Notes under the pieces: generated by a model | Seen by the model: only the letters and a program-made list of their open reading frames with translations | What the model was told of the DNA's origin: nothing | Database searches by the model: none | Translations under genes and position numbers: made by a program | NCBI GenBank assembly: GCA_019119495.1 | Contig: DWWX01000020.1 | Location: 121,738-185,737, forward strand | DNA from: Candidatus Gemmiger stercorigallinarum | Lineage (GTDB): Bacteria > Bacillota > Clostridia > Oscillospirales > Ruminococcaceae | Reading direction: 5' to 3' | DNA length: 64,000 nucleotides | Part shown: piece by piece, positions 36,002 through 44,248 of the stretch | Numbering within the stretch: position 1 is the first letter of the stretch | Layout: each line of letters opens with the position of its first letter

Positions 36002-36927
36002 GCGCCCACCTCCCTTGCCGCCAGGATGGACACGCCGATGGCGTTGTCGCTGGCAAATCTGCCCGGCACAAACCGGGCGTCCGGCATCCGCGCGGTGATA
36101 TAGCCCCGGACCAGGCCGCTGCTCATCACGCCGCCGGCAAAGACCACCGGCAGGCCGGGACGCTCCGCCAGCGCGGCGCGGGCCATGCGGTAAAGCGTCT
36201 CGGCCACGCAGAGCAGACAATACTTGCAGACGTAGGCGGGGCTTTTGCCCTGCTCCAGCAGGCGGACGCACTGGTTTTCCAGCCCGGACAGGCTGCAGTT
36301 TGTCCCCTGCACGCTGGCTTTGGGGCGGATGGCCTCGCCGCACTCGGCGGCCAGGCGGCTGACCTCGGCCCCGGCGGGGAACTCAAAGCCCAGCCGCACC
36401 CCCAGCCGGTCCACCGCCTGCCCGGCATACAGGTCACTGCTGGTGCCCAGGCAGGCAAGCGGGACGGCGCCGCGGCAGTGCAGCAGGTCGGTGGTGCCGC
36501 CCGAAACATGAAAAACCAGTGTCTCGCGGTCAAACAGGTCCGCGCCTGCCGCGGCAAACAGCGCGGCGGCAATGTGCCCCTGCTGGTGGGTGGTGCGCAC
36601 CAGCGGAACGCCCCGCGCCAGTGCAAAAGCCGTGGCGGCGCTGACACCGGTGAGGAAACAGGGCATGTAGGACCCTTCCACCGGGCGGGGCTTTTCCGAG
36701 ACGCCCACCGCACCGATCTGCGTCAGGTCTGCCTGCCGGCCAAGCTGTTCCAGCAAAGCGGGCAGCGCGGCGGTGTGGTGAAACACCGCGTCGCTTTGCC
36801 GCAGGCCCAGCTGGCCGCGGCGCACCGGCAAAAACTGCTTGGCATCGCAAACAACCTCTCCGGCGTCTGTGTCAAACACAGCCAGAGAGGTTGCGTAATT
36901 GCTTGTGTCCAGCCCAAGGGTCAGCAT
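35980..36927 (-). CDS. TsaD/Kae1-like protein (M22 paralogue)
   Basis: The 315-residue product has the ASKHA fold of TsaD: LGLDTSNYATSLAV, the metal-binding-like HQQGHIAAA (TsaD has HxxxH), VSGGTTDLL, GGVMSSGLVRG and RFASDNAIGVSILAA. It diverges from the canonical TsaD motifs VSGGHT and YCTDN. From memory such divergent copies sit by nusB-xseA in Clostridia beside a separate true tsaD. It may be a tRNA-modification partner or a structural homologue. It overlaps both nusB (7 bp) and xseA (22 bp). Confidence 0.75.
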   Translation of the reverse strand: MLTLGLDTSNYATSLAVFDTDAGEVVCDAKQFLPVRRGQLGLRQSDAVFHHTAALPALLEQLGRQADLTQIGAVGVSEKPRPVEGSYMPCFLTGVSAATAFALARGVPLVRTTHQQGHIAAALFAAAGADLFDRETLVFHVSGGTTDLLHCRGAVPLACLGTSSDLYAGQAVDRLGVRLGFEFPAGAEVSRLAAECGEAIRPKASVQGTNCSLSGLENQCVRLLEQGKSPAYVCKYCLLCVAETLYRMARAALAERPGLPVVFAGGVMSSGLVRGYITARMPDARFVPGRFASDNAIGVSILAAREVGAWPTTSA

Positions 36928-37364
36928 GGCGCCGGCTCCGTGTCGGCATCGGCCAGGCCGCGCTCACGGGCGACGGTGCCCAGCAGGCCGTTGACAAACT
37001 GGTGATCGCTTTCAGCACCGTACTTTTTCACCAGCTCCACCGCCTCGTTGATGGCGACGGCGGGCTTTTTCTCGTCACCGTACAGCATCTCGGCCAAAGC
37101 GACGCGCATGGCCGTCAGGCTGACGCGGGGCAGGCGCCCCAGCGACCAGCCCTTCAGGTGGGCGGTGATCTCGCCGTCGATGTCATCGATGTGGGCGGTC
37201 AGGTCCCGCAAAAGGCGGGCGGTAAAGGCGTCCTGTTCCAGCTCCGGCAGCTCGCCGCAGTCGCGCAGGGCCTGCTGCGGCTCGTCAGGATGGAACGTGA
37301 GCGAGAACGCTGCCAGGAAGGCGCTCTCGCGCGCCTGGCGGCGGGTCAGGTTGTTTTCTTCCAT
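36921..37364 (-). CDS. nusB: Transcription antitermination factor NusB
   Basis: An all-helical 147-residue protein that with NusE binds boxA RNA for rRNA antitermination. The pattern TRRQARESAFLAAFSLTF, LPRVSLTAMRVALAEMLY, VAINEAVELVKKYGAESDHQFVNGLLGTV is typical. ATG 37364 follows AGAGGA; an ATG at 37394 would abut the asp23 stop. It is co-transcribed with asp23, as in Bacillus (yqhY-nusB). Confidence 0.93.
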   Translation of the reverse strand: MEENNLTRRQARESAFLAAFSLTFHPDEPQQALRDCGELPELEQDAFTARLLRDLTAHIDDIDGEITAHLKGWSLGRLPRVSLTAMRVALAEMLYGDEKKPAVAINEAVELVKKYGAESDHQFVNGLLGTVARERGLADADTEPAPC

Positions 37365-37393
37365 ACTTCCTCTTTCCCCAAACGGGCGTTGCA

Positions 37394-37759
37394 TTATTCG
37401 GCGTCGGCCGCCTTGGGCTCAGCCAGGCCGGCGGCCACCACATTGACGCGGGACACCGTGATGCCCGTCATGATCTGGATGGTCTGTTTGACGTTTTCCT
37501 GCACTTTTTTGCAGACGTCCATCACCTTGCTGCCATAGTACGGGATAATGTGGACCGTTACCGCGGCCACGCCGTCCTTCATGTCCACAGCCACGTCCTT
37601 CTGCAGGCTGGTTTTGCTCAGCAGGCCGCGCATGGTCTGAGTGCTGCCGCTGGAAACATTGGCCACGCCGTCCACCTCCAGCGCCGCAAGCCGCGCGATC
37701 TTGGCGATGACGTCCAGGGAGATCTGCAGGCTGCCGCCTGCGGTATTGCGTACATCCAT
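37394..37759 (-). CDS. Asp23/Gls24 family protein
   Basis: A 121-residue small protein with the family core GSLQISLDVIAKIARLAALEVDGVANVSSG and VDMKDGVAAVTVHIIPYYGSKVMDVCKKVQENVKQTIQIMTG in pieces. It is equivalent to Bacillus YqhY, which sits between accC and nusB and influences acetyl-CoA carboxylase activity. Here accB and accC are absent from this position. ATG 37759 follows AGGAGG. Its own promoter carries an inverted repeat. Confidence 0.88.
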   Translation of the reverse strand: MDVRNTAGGSLQISLDVIAKIARLAALEVDGVANVSSGSTQTMRGLLSKTSLQKDVAVDMKDGVAAVTVHIIPYYGSKVMDVCKKVQENVKQTIQIMTGITVSRVNVVAAGLAEPKAADAE

Positions 37760-37831
37760 TGTGAGCTGCCTCCTAGCTGGCGGGCGGAGCGACCGGCGTT
37801 CCCCCGTTTTGTGGTATCAAAGTTATTGTTT

Positions 37832-37860
37832 AGTTTACCACAAATCCGCCGCCATTGCAA
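37832..37860 (-). promoter_or_regulatory. Sigma-A promoter of asp23-nusB with overlapping inverted repeat
   Basis: Minus-strand TTGCAA (37855-37860), 17-bp spacer, TAAACT (37832-37837). TTTGTGGTA (37808-37816) and TACCACAAA (37836-37844) form a perfect 9-bp inverted repeat spanning the -10 box and the start site, as an operator would. Confidence 0.65.
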
Positions 37861-37897
37861 CCGATGCGCGGGCCAAACAGGCGGGAATTTTACCGCG

Positions 37898-38581
37898 TCA
37901 GCGCACCTCCACCACCGTGATGCCCTGGGCCTTGACGTCCGGGCATTTTGACAGGATCACATCCCGGATCTGGGTGACCTCGGCGGCGGTCAGCGCGTCG
38001 TTCTCGGTCATCACCGTCACGTCGGCCGTGTCGGCGCCCAGCATTACAACGCAGTCCACAAAGCCTTTTGCCTTGATCAGCGTCTCCAGCTCGGCTTCCA
38101 GCTCAATGTTGGTGATCTGGGCCTGCAGGGTCTCGGTGGCGGTCTGTTTTTCCTCGTCAGAGAGGGAGGCGCTTTTCAGTGTTTTCTCGATGGTGTCCAG
38201 CGCCTCGTCCCGGCTTTTTTCCCGGTTCAGCCGGGCGGACTCGAAAAACTCGGTGCCGGTATCCTCGCTGACGCTGACCAGCTGGGCTTCGCCGTAGTTT
38301 TTGTCGGCGGTGTCCCCTTCGGCGGCGGTCTCCTCCCCGGTGGTCAGCGGGTCATACACCGGGGCGGCTTCCCCGCTGTCCTCTGCCGGGGCCTGCACGG
38401 CCTGGGCCTCCTCATCGCCCGCCTCCGCCGAGACGGCGGCGGTGTCCTCGGTCTGTACGTCGATGGTCTGGGGCGTGTCCTGGGCGAAGGACCAGTTCAG
38501 ATAAACCGCCGCGCCCAGTGCCGCGGCAAGAGCCAGAAGTGTGACGCCGCGCCCTGCCTGTTTTGCCTTTGTACCTTTCAT
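37898..38581 (-). CDS. spoIIIAH: Stage III sporulation protein AH (SpoIIIAH)
   Basis: The 227-residue product has an N-terminal membrane anchor (VTLLALAAALGAAVYLNWSFA, about 13-33) and an acidic, low-complexity linker to about residue 90. A C-terminal YscJ/FliF-like ring-building domain follows (FFESARLNREKSRDEALDTI ... DCVVMLGADTADVTVM ... TQIRDVILSKC). In sporulating species SpoIIIAH in the mother-cell membrane pairs with forespore SpoIIQ to form the feeding channel. ATG 38581 follows GGGAGGAG. It is the last gene of the operon. Confidence 0.92.
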   Translation of the reverse strand: MKGTKAKQAGRGVTLLALAAALGAAVYLNWSFAQDTPQTIDVQTEDTAAVSAEAGDEEAQAVQAPAEDSGEAAPVYDPLTTGEETAAEGDTADKNYGEAQLVSVSEDTGTEFFESARLNREKSRDEALDTIEKTLKSASLSDEEKQTATETLQAQITNIELEAELETLIKAKGFVDCVVMLGADTADVTVMTENDALTAAEVTQIRDVILSKCPDVKAQGITVVEVR

Positions 38582-38625
38582 GGTATGCTCCTCCCTGATT
38601 CGAAAAGATGTGTTGCGGTGCAGCA

Positions 38626-39177
38626 TTATCCCTGCTGCGTCAGGCGTTCCACTGTGATGCTGCTGGCGCCGGCGCCGGTCAGGACCTTGACGATCTCGGT
38701 CACTTTGGCCTGGACCGTCACGTCGCCGCCGCCCTCGCACAGTACGGCGACGCCCTGCACCTGGGGCGACAGCGTGGACTCCACCAGCGCGGGCGGGTCG
38801 GCACCGTCGGCCAGCAGAAGATGCTCGCTGCGGCTGGAGCCGGCGGCGTCGGTCTCGGTGTCGGTGGCATAGACCGTGCGGGGGGACTCGGCCAGGGTCA
38901 CCATCACCTGCGCCGCGCCTGCGCCGTCCACCTGGCAGATCAGCGCCTCCAGCCGGGCTTCCAGCTCCTGCTCGTACCGGGCGGCGGTATCCTGAAAGGC
39001 GGCGGGGCTTTCCTGCGGGATGTCGCTGCCGGCGGCCCCGCCGGAGGGCAGCCATTCCGACACTGCGATCAGCAGCATGCCGGCCAGCCCTGCCGCCACC
39101 GCCAGATTGACCAGGCGTTTGTCGCCCTTAAAAGCAGCCGCCAGTTTTTGCAGGGGCTTTGGCAGCGTCGGCGTCAC
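38626..39177 (-). CDS. spoIIIAG: Stage III sporulation protein AG (SpoIIIAG)
   Basis: The 183-residue product has one membrane segment at about residues 23-43 (LVNLAVAAGLAGMLLIAVSEW) and a C-terminal ring-building domain (LICQVDGAGAAQVMVTLAES ... GVAVLCEGGGDVTVQAKVTEIVKVLTG). Start GTG 39177 overlaps the spoIIIAF stop (GTGA) and follows GGAGGTGA. It forms the channel ring in the mother-cell membrane. Confidence 0.92.
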   Translation of the reverse strand: MTPTLPKPLQKLAAAFKGDKRLVNLAVAAGLAGMLLIAVSEWLPSGGAAGSDIPQESPAAFQDTAARYEQELEARLEALICQVDGAGAAQVMVTLAESPRTVYATDTETDAAGSSRSEHLLLADGADPPALVESTLSPQVQGVAVLCEGGGDVTVQAKVTEIVKVLTGAGASSITVERLTQQG

Positions 39178-39620
39178 GGCGCATCACCTCCTGTCTCGAT
39201 CTCGCAGGGCAGCGTGCCGCAGTTGGCATCCAGGATCGATCGGGCACGGGGTTCGTCCGCGGCGTCCGCCAGCAGGACCCGGCAGACGCCGCCCGACAGC
39301 GTGACCTCGGCCTCGATGCCGGCATCCGCCAGCAGGCTGCCCAGCGCGGCCGCCGAGCTTTCCTGCGCCAGCCGGTCGGCATAGGCCTGATAGTCGGCAA
39401 TGCCGGCCTCCGGCTGCAGCGCGTCCCACTGGATCTGCGGCAGGCGTCCGCCGGCCGAGCCGCGCATTTGCAGTACCGACGTTACAATATACAGCACCAG
39501 CACAGTATTTATGACTGGTTTGTAGCCGTTTTCCGGCCAGAAGATCTGGATCACGCCGCCGGCTGCGCACAATACGCAGACCCCCAGCGCGATGCTGCGA
39601 AGTGTATCCAATGCCGTCAC
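39174..39620 (-). CDS. spoIIIAF: Stage III sporulation protein AF (SpoIIIAF)
   Basis: The 148-residue product begins with two hydrophobic helices (LRSIALGVCVLCAAGGVIQIF; KPVINTVLVLYIVTSVLQM). A soluble C-terminal domain follows with YADRLAQESSAAALGSLLADAGIEAEVTL. Start GTG 39620 overlaps the spoIIIAE stop (GTGA); an in-frame TTG at 39611 with GGGGTGA before it is the alternative. Confidence 0.88.
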   Translation of the reverse strand: MTALDTLRSIALGVCVLCAAGGVIQIFWPENGYKPVINTVLVLYIVTSVLQMRGSAGGRLPQIQWDALQPEAGIADYQAYADRLAQESSAAALGSLLADAGIEAEVTLSGGVCRVLLADAADEPRARSILDANCGTLPCEIETGGDAP

Positions 39621-40642
39621 CCCCCGCTGCCTGTGATCAGCAGCAAAAGCGTTGAGAGAAACACCATAAAGAAATAAAGCGTCAACACCGAAGCGCACAG
39701 CCCGGCGCCGTCGGCAAACAGGCGGCAGATCTGCCCGCACTGGCGCTGCCCGGTGGCCGAGGCCAGCACGCCGGCCGCCGAGAAAGCCAGAAAATACAGC
39801 CCGCAGCGCAGCAGCACCGGCAGGAATGCCGCCCCCAGCACCAGCACGGCGGCCAGCGCCAGCGAGCCTTTCAGCAGCCGCACCGCCGCAACGCTGGACT
39901 CCAGCGCGGCGGCCGCCGCGTCCCCCACCACCGGCAGCGCGCCGGACAGCAGGCTTTTGCCCACCCGCAGCCCGGCGGAATCGCTGTTGCCGGCCAGAAG
40001 CCCCTGCAGCCCCAGCACAAAGCTGAACAGCGCCCCGCAGGCTTTGAGCAGCCAGCCCAAACAGCGGGAAAACAGCCCCGCCGCCTGCTCGATACCGGGG
40101 TTGCCCCACAGCGCCGCCGACACCGCAAAGCAGAAATAGATCTGCATTACCGGCAGAAGAAACTGCTCGATAGCCATGGAGAGAAAGGTGGACATGGCAT
40201 AAAACATGCCGCCGTACATGGCCGCGCCGGCGCTCTGCCCGCCCAGTGTCAGCACCGCCGAATATACCGGCACAAAGGAGATCAGATAGGTCTGGCTTTC
40301 CGCTGCGGTGGCCGAGACCTGGCCTGCCAGTTCCATCATAGCAGCAAGCCCCATGCCGCCAAGCCCCAGCACGGCCACGGCATCCAGGCAGCGTTTCCAG
40401 CTGCCGGCCGCCAGCAGCCCCACCCCACAGGCCACCGCCAGATACAGGATCAGCTCGGCGGCCAGGCGCAGCGGACGGGCAAACTCGTCCTGTACCAGGT
40501 CCAGCGCCCCCTGTACCAGGCTGCCGAAGTCCCAATCCAGGCCGGCCGCCTCGTCGGCGCCGCTCTGCTCCAGGATCTCCTGTACCTGCGGCGGAGGCTC
40601 CGCTGCCGCGGCTTTCGGCGCAAAGGCAAGCAGGAAAAACAC
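39617..40642 (-). CDS. spoIIIAE: Stage III sporulation protein AE (SpoIIIAE)
   Basis: The 341-residue product has a signal peptide (VFFLLAFAPKAAAA) and about eight transmembrane helices. TYLISFVPVYSAVLTLGGQ and ALPVVGDAAAAALESSVAAVRLLKGSLA are family stretches. The start is GTG 40642, sharing one base with the spoIIIAD stop (TAGTG). The ribosome site is weak, so expression is probably by coupling. It is slightly shorter at the N-terminus than the Bacillus protein (about 400 residues). Confidence 0.9.
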   Translation of the reverse strand: MFFLLAFAPKAAAAEPPPQVQEILEQSGADEAAGLDWDFGSLVQGALDLVQDEFARPLRLAAELILYLAVACGVGLLAAGSWKRCLDAVAVLGLGGMGLAAMMELAGQVSATAAESQTYLISFVPVYSAVLTLGGQSAGAAMYGGMFYAMSTFLSMAIEQFLLPVMQIYFCFAVSAALWGNPGIEQAAGLFSRCLGWLLKACGALFSFVLGLQGLLAGNSDSAGLRVGKSLLSGALPVVGDAAAAALESSVAAVRLLKGSLALAAVLVLGAAFLPVLLRCGLYFLAFSAAGVLASATGQRQCGQICRLFADGAGLCASVLTLYFFMVFLSTLLLLITGSGG

Positions 40643-41022
40643 TACTGCAAAAATCCAGAGAACGCGTCCAGCAGCGTTTGCAGCAGCGGCGCAGCCTGAG
40701 CCAGCGCCAGCAGCCGCCCGCACAGATCCACCGCCGACGCTGCGGCGCCAAGCCCAGCCTCCCGGCACAGGTCGGCGGCAAACTGCGCCACCAGCGCGAT
40801 CCCCAGCACCCGCAGCAGGGCGGCGGCATGGGCGGCAAGGCCGTAGCCGGCCAGCGCATTCAGCCATTGTACCAGCGGCAGCAGCTGCTCGGCGGCAAAA
40901 GTCAGCAACAGCACCGCGCCGCAGGCAGAAGCCAGAAAGGCAAAGGAAGGCTGATCCTTTTTCAGGGCGAGAGTAAGTACACATAACACCAGCGCCAGCG
41001 CGGCGGCTTTCAGTATCAGCAT
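40642..41022 (-). CDS. spoIIIAD: Stage III sporulation protein AD (SpoIIIAD)
   Basis: A 126-residue membrane protein with three or four helices: MLILKAAALALVLCVLTLAL, FAFLASACGAVLLLTFA, LLRVLGIALVAQFAADLCREAG and LAQAAPLLQTLLDAFSGFL. It resembles SpoIIIAC in its second half, as expected for the SpoIIIAC/AD family. Confidence 0.9.
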   Translation of the reverse strand: MLILKAAALALVLCVLTLALKKDQPSFAFLASACGAVLLLTFAAEQLLPLVQWLNALAGYGLAAHAAALLRVLGIALVAQFAADLCREAGLGAAASAVDLCGRLLALAQAAPLLQTLLDAFSGFLQ

Positions 41023-41058
41023 GACAATCCATCCATCGGCCGGCGGCCGCCGCACCGT

Positions 41059-41253
41059 TCACAGGTCAAACAGCGTCTGGATCAGGATGAACAGGTCGCT
41101 GATCTGCCCCACCAGCATGGTCAGCACCACGATCAGCCCGGCCAGCGTGGTCATCATGGCCTGGTCCTCCCGCCCGGAACGGATCAGCAGCTGGTTGAGC
41201 ACCGCCACGATGATGCCGGTGGCAGCGATCTTGAATACCAGGTCAATGTCCAT
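41059..41253 (-). CDS. spoIIIAC: Stage III sporulation protein AC (SpoIIIAC)
   Basis: A 64-residue protein with two transmembrane helices (LVFKIAATGIIVAVLNQLLI and MTTLAGLIVVLTMLVGQI) joined by the conserved RSGREDQA loop. ATG 41253 follows AAGGAGA. Confidence 0.93.
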   Translation of the reverse strand: MDIDLVFKIAATGIIVAVLNQLLIRSGREDQAMMTTLAGLIVVLTMLVGQISDLFILIQTLFDL

Positions 41254-41280
41254 ACCGGTTCTCCTTCCCGTTGGGCGGCG

Positions 41281-41754
41281 TCACAGCAGCAGGATGGCCG
41301 CCAGCGCCCCGGCGCACCCGCCCAGCCGCGGATACAGCCGGAGGGCGGCGTCCGCCTGCCGGCGCAGGCCGGTCTCGGCCTGACGGCAGAGGTCCGCCAT
41401 GCGGCAGAGCATCTCGCAGGCGGTGTCCCGCGGGGCGCTTTCCAGGGCTTCCAGATCGGCGCAGAGTTCCTGCCGCAGCGCCGGCTCAAAGGCGTCGGGC
41501 GGGACCAGCCGGCCCAGGCGGTGGCAGTGTTCCAGGCCAAGGCGGGCAAATTCGGGGTAGGCGGCGGCTTTTTGCAGCACTTCGCCGCCGGTCAGCGCAC
41601 GGTAGCGGATGGCCCCGTGCAGGTAGTCCAGCAGCCGGCCGAAGGCATGGGCGTCCTGCCAGCGGCGCCGGGCGCGCAGCGCAAGGCAGGTCCCGCAGCC
41701 GGCCCCCGCAGCAGCCAGCAGCACAGCACCGAACAGATACAGCGCCGCCGTCAC
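41281..41754 (-). CDS. spoIIIAB: Stage III sporulation protein AB (SpoIIIAB)
   Basis: The 157-residue product has terminal membrane helices (ALYLFGAVLLAAAGAGCGTCLA; YPRLGGCAGALAAILLL) around a helical domain. That middle has LLDYLHGAIRYRALTGGEVLQKAA and ADLCRQAETGLRRQADAALRLYP. Start GTG 41754 overlaps the spoIIIAA stop (GTGA). Its architecture parallels type II secretion GspF-like proteins. Confidence 0.9.
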   Translation of the reverse strand: MTAALYLFGAVLLAAAGAGCGTCLALRARRRWQDAHAFGRLLDYLHGAIRYRALTGGEVLQKAAAYPEFARLGLEHCHRLGRLVPPDAFEPALRQELCADLEALESAPRDTACEMLCRMADLCRQAETGLRRQADAALRLYPRLGGCAGALAAILLL

Positions 41755-42638
41755 AGCGCAACCACCCTGGCCGCCACGCCGGGATGGCTGCGGCCTTCCA
41801 GCAGCACCGCGGTGGCAAAAGCACCGGTGTGCAGCAGCCTGGCCAGCTGGGGGCGGCTTTCCAGATGCTCGATGCTGTCGCAGTGGACCGACGCAAGGAA
41901 CACCACGCCGGAAGCCAGCCCGGCTTCCAGCGCCGCAGCATCGGCCTCGGTGCCCAGCTCGTCGCAGACGATGGCCTGGGGGTTCATGCAGCGCAGCGCC
42001 ATGCAGATGGCTTCCGCCTTGAGGTGCTGGGTATAGACGTCGCAGGGGGCGGCATGCTCCCTGGGCAGCCCGTCGCTGCCGCCCCAAAGCAGCTCGCCCC
42101 GCTCGTCCACCACGCAGAACACATGGTCTCCCTGCCCCAGGTAACGGATCATGCTGCGCAGAAAGGTCGTTTTGCCGCTGCCTGGCACGCCGGCCACCAG
42201 GATGCCGCCGGACAGATCCGCCAGGGCCTGCACCACCGGCACAGGCAGCTCGCAGGTGATCCAGCGCGCCACCCGCAGGTTGAGCGAGGTGACGCAGGCA
42301 AAGCCGGCCGGGCCGCGCACCCCCGCCACCCCCACACGGCTGCCGCCCGGGATGGTGAAATAGCCCTGGCGGAGCTCGTCCTCGTATGCGTAGGCCGAAT
42401 GCCGGCACAGCGACAGAAAGCAGTCCTGCACGGCCTGCCGGGTCAGCCGCTGGCAGTGGGCGGCGCGCGGTAAGTACTTGACACAGGGGCTCAGCCGGCC
42501 CTTGACGGTAAACAGCGCCGGCTGGTCGGTGCGCAGGCGCAGCTCCTGCACATGGGGCGCGATCTGCGGGTTCAGGCCGGCCAGCTCGGTGCAGAAGGGC
42601 GGCGGCAGTTTCTGGATCAGGGAATAGTATTCGTCCAT
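41751..42638 (-). CDS. spoIIIAA: Stage III sporulation protein AA ATPase (SpoIIIAA)
   Basis: Secretion-type ATPase of 295 residues that powers the SpoIIIA-SpoIIQ channel. It has Walker A GVPGSGKTTFLR, Walker B VFCVVDERGEL, and NPQAIVCDELGTEADAAALEAG. ATG 42638 (MDEYYSLIQKLP) follows GGGAGGTG and is preferred over an ATG eight codons upstream. It heads the operon and has a sigma-E-like -10 element 30 bp upstream. Confidence 0.93.
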   Translation of the reverse strand: MDEYYSLIQKLPPPFCTELAGLNPQIAPHVQELRLRTDQPALFTVKGRLSPCVKYLPRAAHCQRLTRQAVQDCFLSLCRHSAYAYEDELRQGYFTIPGGSRVGVAGVRGPAGFACVTSLNLRVARWITCELPVPVVQALADLSGGILVAGVPGSGKTTFLRSMIRYLGQGDHVFCVVDERGELLWGGSDGLPREHAAPCDVYTQHLKAEAICMALRCMNPQAIVCDELGTEADAAALEAGLASGVVFLASVHCDSIEHLESRPQLARLLHTGAFATAVLLEGRSHPGVAARVVAL

Positions 42639-42668
42639 GGGGCACCTCCCGGATGGTTTCATACCCCC

Positions 42669-42676
42669 ACTGTATG
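42669..42676 (-). promoter_or_regulatory. Sigma-E-type -10 element of spoIIIA
   Basis: The minus strand reads CATACAGT, matching the sigma-E -10 consensus CATACAnT, 30 bp before the spoIIIAA ATG. The expected -35 region 14-15 bp upstream (TTCTAAC) is a poor match to the consensus. In Bacillus this operon is sigma-E dependent. Confidence 0.55.
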
Positions 42677-42724
42677 ACCGGACAGGCCGTGTTAGAACTG
42701 CCTGTCCGGCGGATGGCGCCGGGC

Positions 42725-42765
42725 AGAGAAAACCTCCCCACGGCAGCGCGCTGCCGTGGGGAGGT
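42725..42765 (-). terminator. Terminator after the MBOAT gene
   Basis: A perfect 16-bp stem, ACCTCCCCACGGCAGC and GCTGCCGTGGGGAGGT (42732-42747, 42750-42765) with a two-base centre, is followed on the minus strand by TTTTCTC. It isolates the surface-modification cassette from the spoIIIA operon. Confidence 0.88.
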
Positions 42766-42786
42766 CGTAGATATAATTACTTGCGC

Positions 42787-44205
42787 TTAATACCGGGCAT
42801 AAAGGAAAGCACCGCCGGAGAGAAAGCGGCCCATCAGCAGGAAGGCAAACAGGGCACACTCGTACACCAGCCAGCGGACGGGAAGCGGGCTGACGGCGAT
42901 GCGGTCCCGCAAATGGACGCCGCATTCGTGCAGGATATCGACTGCGACCAGCGCAGCGATCCCGGCAAGCAGCATCAGCAGGTCCAGCCTGCTGGTTAGG
43001 CCAAGTTCCCAATATTTGGAAAACACATCAAAGCCGGGCGTCGTCACAAGGCAGCGGAAATACTCGGCCGCCGCAGCGATGCTGTCGGCGCGGAAGATGG
43101 TAAAGGTCACAACAAACACCGTAAAAGTGCCGGCGATCCCAAAGATTCTGGTCGACAGCCTGGTGATCTTCTTGCGCCAGAGCAGATGGTTTTCGATTGC
43201 CTGGATCCCGCCGTGCAGGCCACCCCAAACCAGATAGGTCCAGTTGGCGCCATGCCAAAGGCCGCTTGCCAAAAAGGTAAGGATCAGGTTGGCATCGCGG
43301 CGGGCCGTGCCTTTCCGGTTGCCGCCCAGAGGAATGTAGACATAATCCCGGAACCACTGGGACAGGCTGATATGCCAGCGGCTCCACAGCTCGCGCACGG
43401 TGGCGGCCAAAAACGGCTGCCGGAAGTTTTCTGGCAGACGCAGGCCAAGGATCTCCCCCGCCCCAAGCACAATATCGGTGTAGCCGGAAAAGTCTGCGTA
43501 CAGCTGGAAGGAATAAAGCACGGTGCCAAAGACCAACTGGGAGGTATCGTATATTTCCGGGGTGGAGAAAGCTGCCGATACCACAACCGCCGCACGCTCG
43601 GCAATGGCGTATTTTTTGAAATATCCCCAGGCCATGCGCATGGCGCCGCGCCAAAGGCGGTGGGAGTCAAAACGTGTCGGGGCAGCCAGCTGCGGCATCA
43701 GTGTGCCATAGCGGTTGAACGGCCCCTGGGTGATGGAAAAGAAAAAGGATGCATAGCACAGCACGCGGGCATACAGCGGTTCCGGGGCAAGGTCGCCGCG
43801 GCTGACGTCGATCAAGTAACTGGCCAGCTGCAGGCTGAAATAAGCAAGGCCCAGCGGCTGCAAAAGGCCGCTGCCATCCCACAGCGGTATGCCAAGCAGT
43901 GTGCCGGCGGCATCGGCAAACATGCCGGAATATTTCAGCAGCAAAAGCGGGGCCAGCGCCGCAGACAACCCCAGCGCGATCCAACGTCTCCGACGCGGCA
44001 TTCCCGGCCGGACGTTTTTGGCCGAAAGCCAGACCAATGCCGCTGACGCCAGCAAAACAAACAGGCCCGGAACATCGATGGAAAGGTAAAACAGCAGGTT
44101 GGCGGCAAGCATCCACTGCCATCGCCGGTCCGGACGCGCGGTAAACCAGAGCGGAACAAACACCGCCAGGAGCACCAAAAAGCCCAGCGAATTGACCGAA
44201 AACAT
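42787..44205 (-). CDS. MBOAT family O-acyltransferase (AlgI/DltB-like)
   Basis: A 472-residue integral membrane protein with ten or more helices. MBOAT signatures are FFFSITQGPFNRY, FQLYADFSGYTDIVLGAGEILGL, LWSRWHISLSQWFRDYVYIPLGGNR and the catalytic histidine in ASGLWHGANWTYLVWG. Relatives AlgI and DltB transfer acyl or D-alanyl groups across the membrane to exported polymers. ATG 44205 follows GGAGGG. It is the last gene of an FkbH-SGNH-MBOAT set and is followed by a strong terminator. Confidence 0.93.
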   Translation of the reverse strand: MFSVNSLGFLVLLAVFVPLWFTARPDRRWQWMLAANLLFYLSIDVPGLFVLLASAALVWLSAKNVRPGMPRRRRWIALGLSAALAPLLLLKYSGMFADAAGTLLGIPLWDGSGLLQPLGLAYFSLQLASYLIDVSRGDLAPEPLYARVLCYASFFFSITQGPFNRYGTLMPQLAAPTRFDSHRLWRGAMRMAWGYFKKYAIAERAAVVVSAAFSTPEIYDTSQLVFGTVLYSFQLYADFSGYTDIVLGAGEILGLRLPENFRQPFLAATVRELWSRWHISLSQWFRDYVYIPLGGNRKGTARRDANLILTFLASGLWHGANWTYLVWGGLHGGIQAIENHLLWRKKITRLSTRIFGIAGTFTVFVVTFTIFRADSIAAAAEYFRCLVTTPGFDVFSKYWELGLTSRLDLLMLLAGIAALVAVDILHECGVHLRDRIAVSPLPVRWLVYECALFAFLLMGRFLSGGAFLYARY

Positions 44206-44248
44206 AAACCGTACCCTCCGGATTTATTTTGCCATACCGTTTCCGGCG

